From Chryseobacterium sp. (GTDB taxonomy: Bacteria; Bacteroidota; Bacteroidia; Flavobacteriales; Weeksellaceae): DNA of 64,000 bases. The translations under genes and the position numbers were made by a program. The notes under the pieces are model-generated. The model made no database searches and was not told where the DNA came from. It saw only the letters and a list, made by a program, of their open reading frames with translations. How positions within the stretch are numbered: the first letter of the stretch is position 1; each line of letters starts with the position of its first letter. Shown here piece by piece: positions 63,737 through 64,000 of this stretch. The stretch is taken from assembly GCF_019236175.1 (NCBI RefSeq), contig NZ_JAFAJM010000017.1, positions 122,615-186,614 of the forward strand, written 5' to 3'.

Positions 63737-63771
63737 AAAAAAAGAGAGATGCAATAGCTATTGCATCTCTC
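63737..63771 (-). terminator. Terminator of the tRNA transcript
   Basis: A 28-base perfect palindrome (63744-63771, GAGAGATGCAATAG and complement) followed on the minus strand by seven T's, just past the tRNA. Confidence 0.85.
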
Positions 63772-63777
63772 ATTGAG

Positions 63778-64000
<223 letters not shown>

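Overview
The window reads as a stretch of a low-GC Bacteroidota chromosome, most like Chryseobacterium or a close relative in the Flavobacteriales. Evidence: many products of that group (GLPGLI and DUF4476 proteins, BlaI/M56 pair), start regions with few Shine-Dalgarno sites, and promoters of the Bacteroidota type (TTTG or GTTG, about 17-19 bases, TAnnTTTG). No phage, plasmid backbone, intact insertion sequence or CRISPR array was found. Species identity is an inference from protein style, not a database match.

Layout. 1-8100: a nitrogen-storage region. The end of a YbdK-like carboxylate-amine ligase, a class I glutamine amidotransferase and an ATP-grasp-like protein come first. Cyanophycin synthetase (cphA) follows, divergent from cyanophycinase (cphB), then an isoaspartyl peptidase and a small YtxH-like protein. 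Together these could make, cut and fully hydrolyse the Asp-Arg polymer. An arginase-family gene at 20939 could take the arginine further. cphB has a convincing sigma-54 type (-24/-12) promoter. 8190-14700: methyltransferase, GNAT, two Cys4/SHOCT paralogues with the wreck of a third, hisS, an HRDC protein, a tail-less ssb and a Cys-rich leader-type small peptide. 14900-19500: enzymes with separate roles (epoxide hydrolase, Ohr, a rifampin ADP-ribosyltransferase with a helical N-terminal extension, PL7 alginate lyase, O-methyltransferase).

20900-26640: a plus-strand run (arginase family, HPP, zinc-ribbon protein, TIGR01777, Crp/Fnr, DUF4406, NudK, DUF2306, VOC). 26900-28600: tandem secreted Cys-containing paralogues. 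28900-35250: a TetR-controlled RND efflux operon whose regulator promoter is flanked by two matching palindromes. 35470-44800: CvfB-like protein, DUF4476 protein, lpd, a duplicated small metal-binding-type protein, glycosyltransferase and recQ. 44960-50680: kdsD, tatC, M1 and M61 peptidases. 50750-57620: histidine kinase, dacB, a zinc-finger protein overlapping pepE, TPR protein, DUF1905/YdeI protein, fsa and a sugar acetyltransferase. 57750-60900: GLPGLI protein and a BlaI/M56 sensor pair whose peptidase carries eight exact heptads and a TonB-plug-like tail. 61200-63710: secreted protein, GNAT, and a 2OG-Fe(II) oxygenase next to a stand-alone Ada-type zinc domain. The window ends in two tandem initiator tRNA genes.

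The observations most worth following are the cyanophycin cycle with its sigma-54 signal, the uncharacterised ligase/amidotransferase/ATP-grasp cluster beside it, the near-perfect 24-bp palindrome before an arginase-like gene with an altered metal motif, the unusual M56 sensor, and several unexplained palindromic elements.
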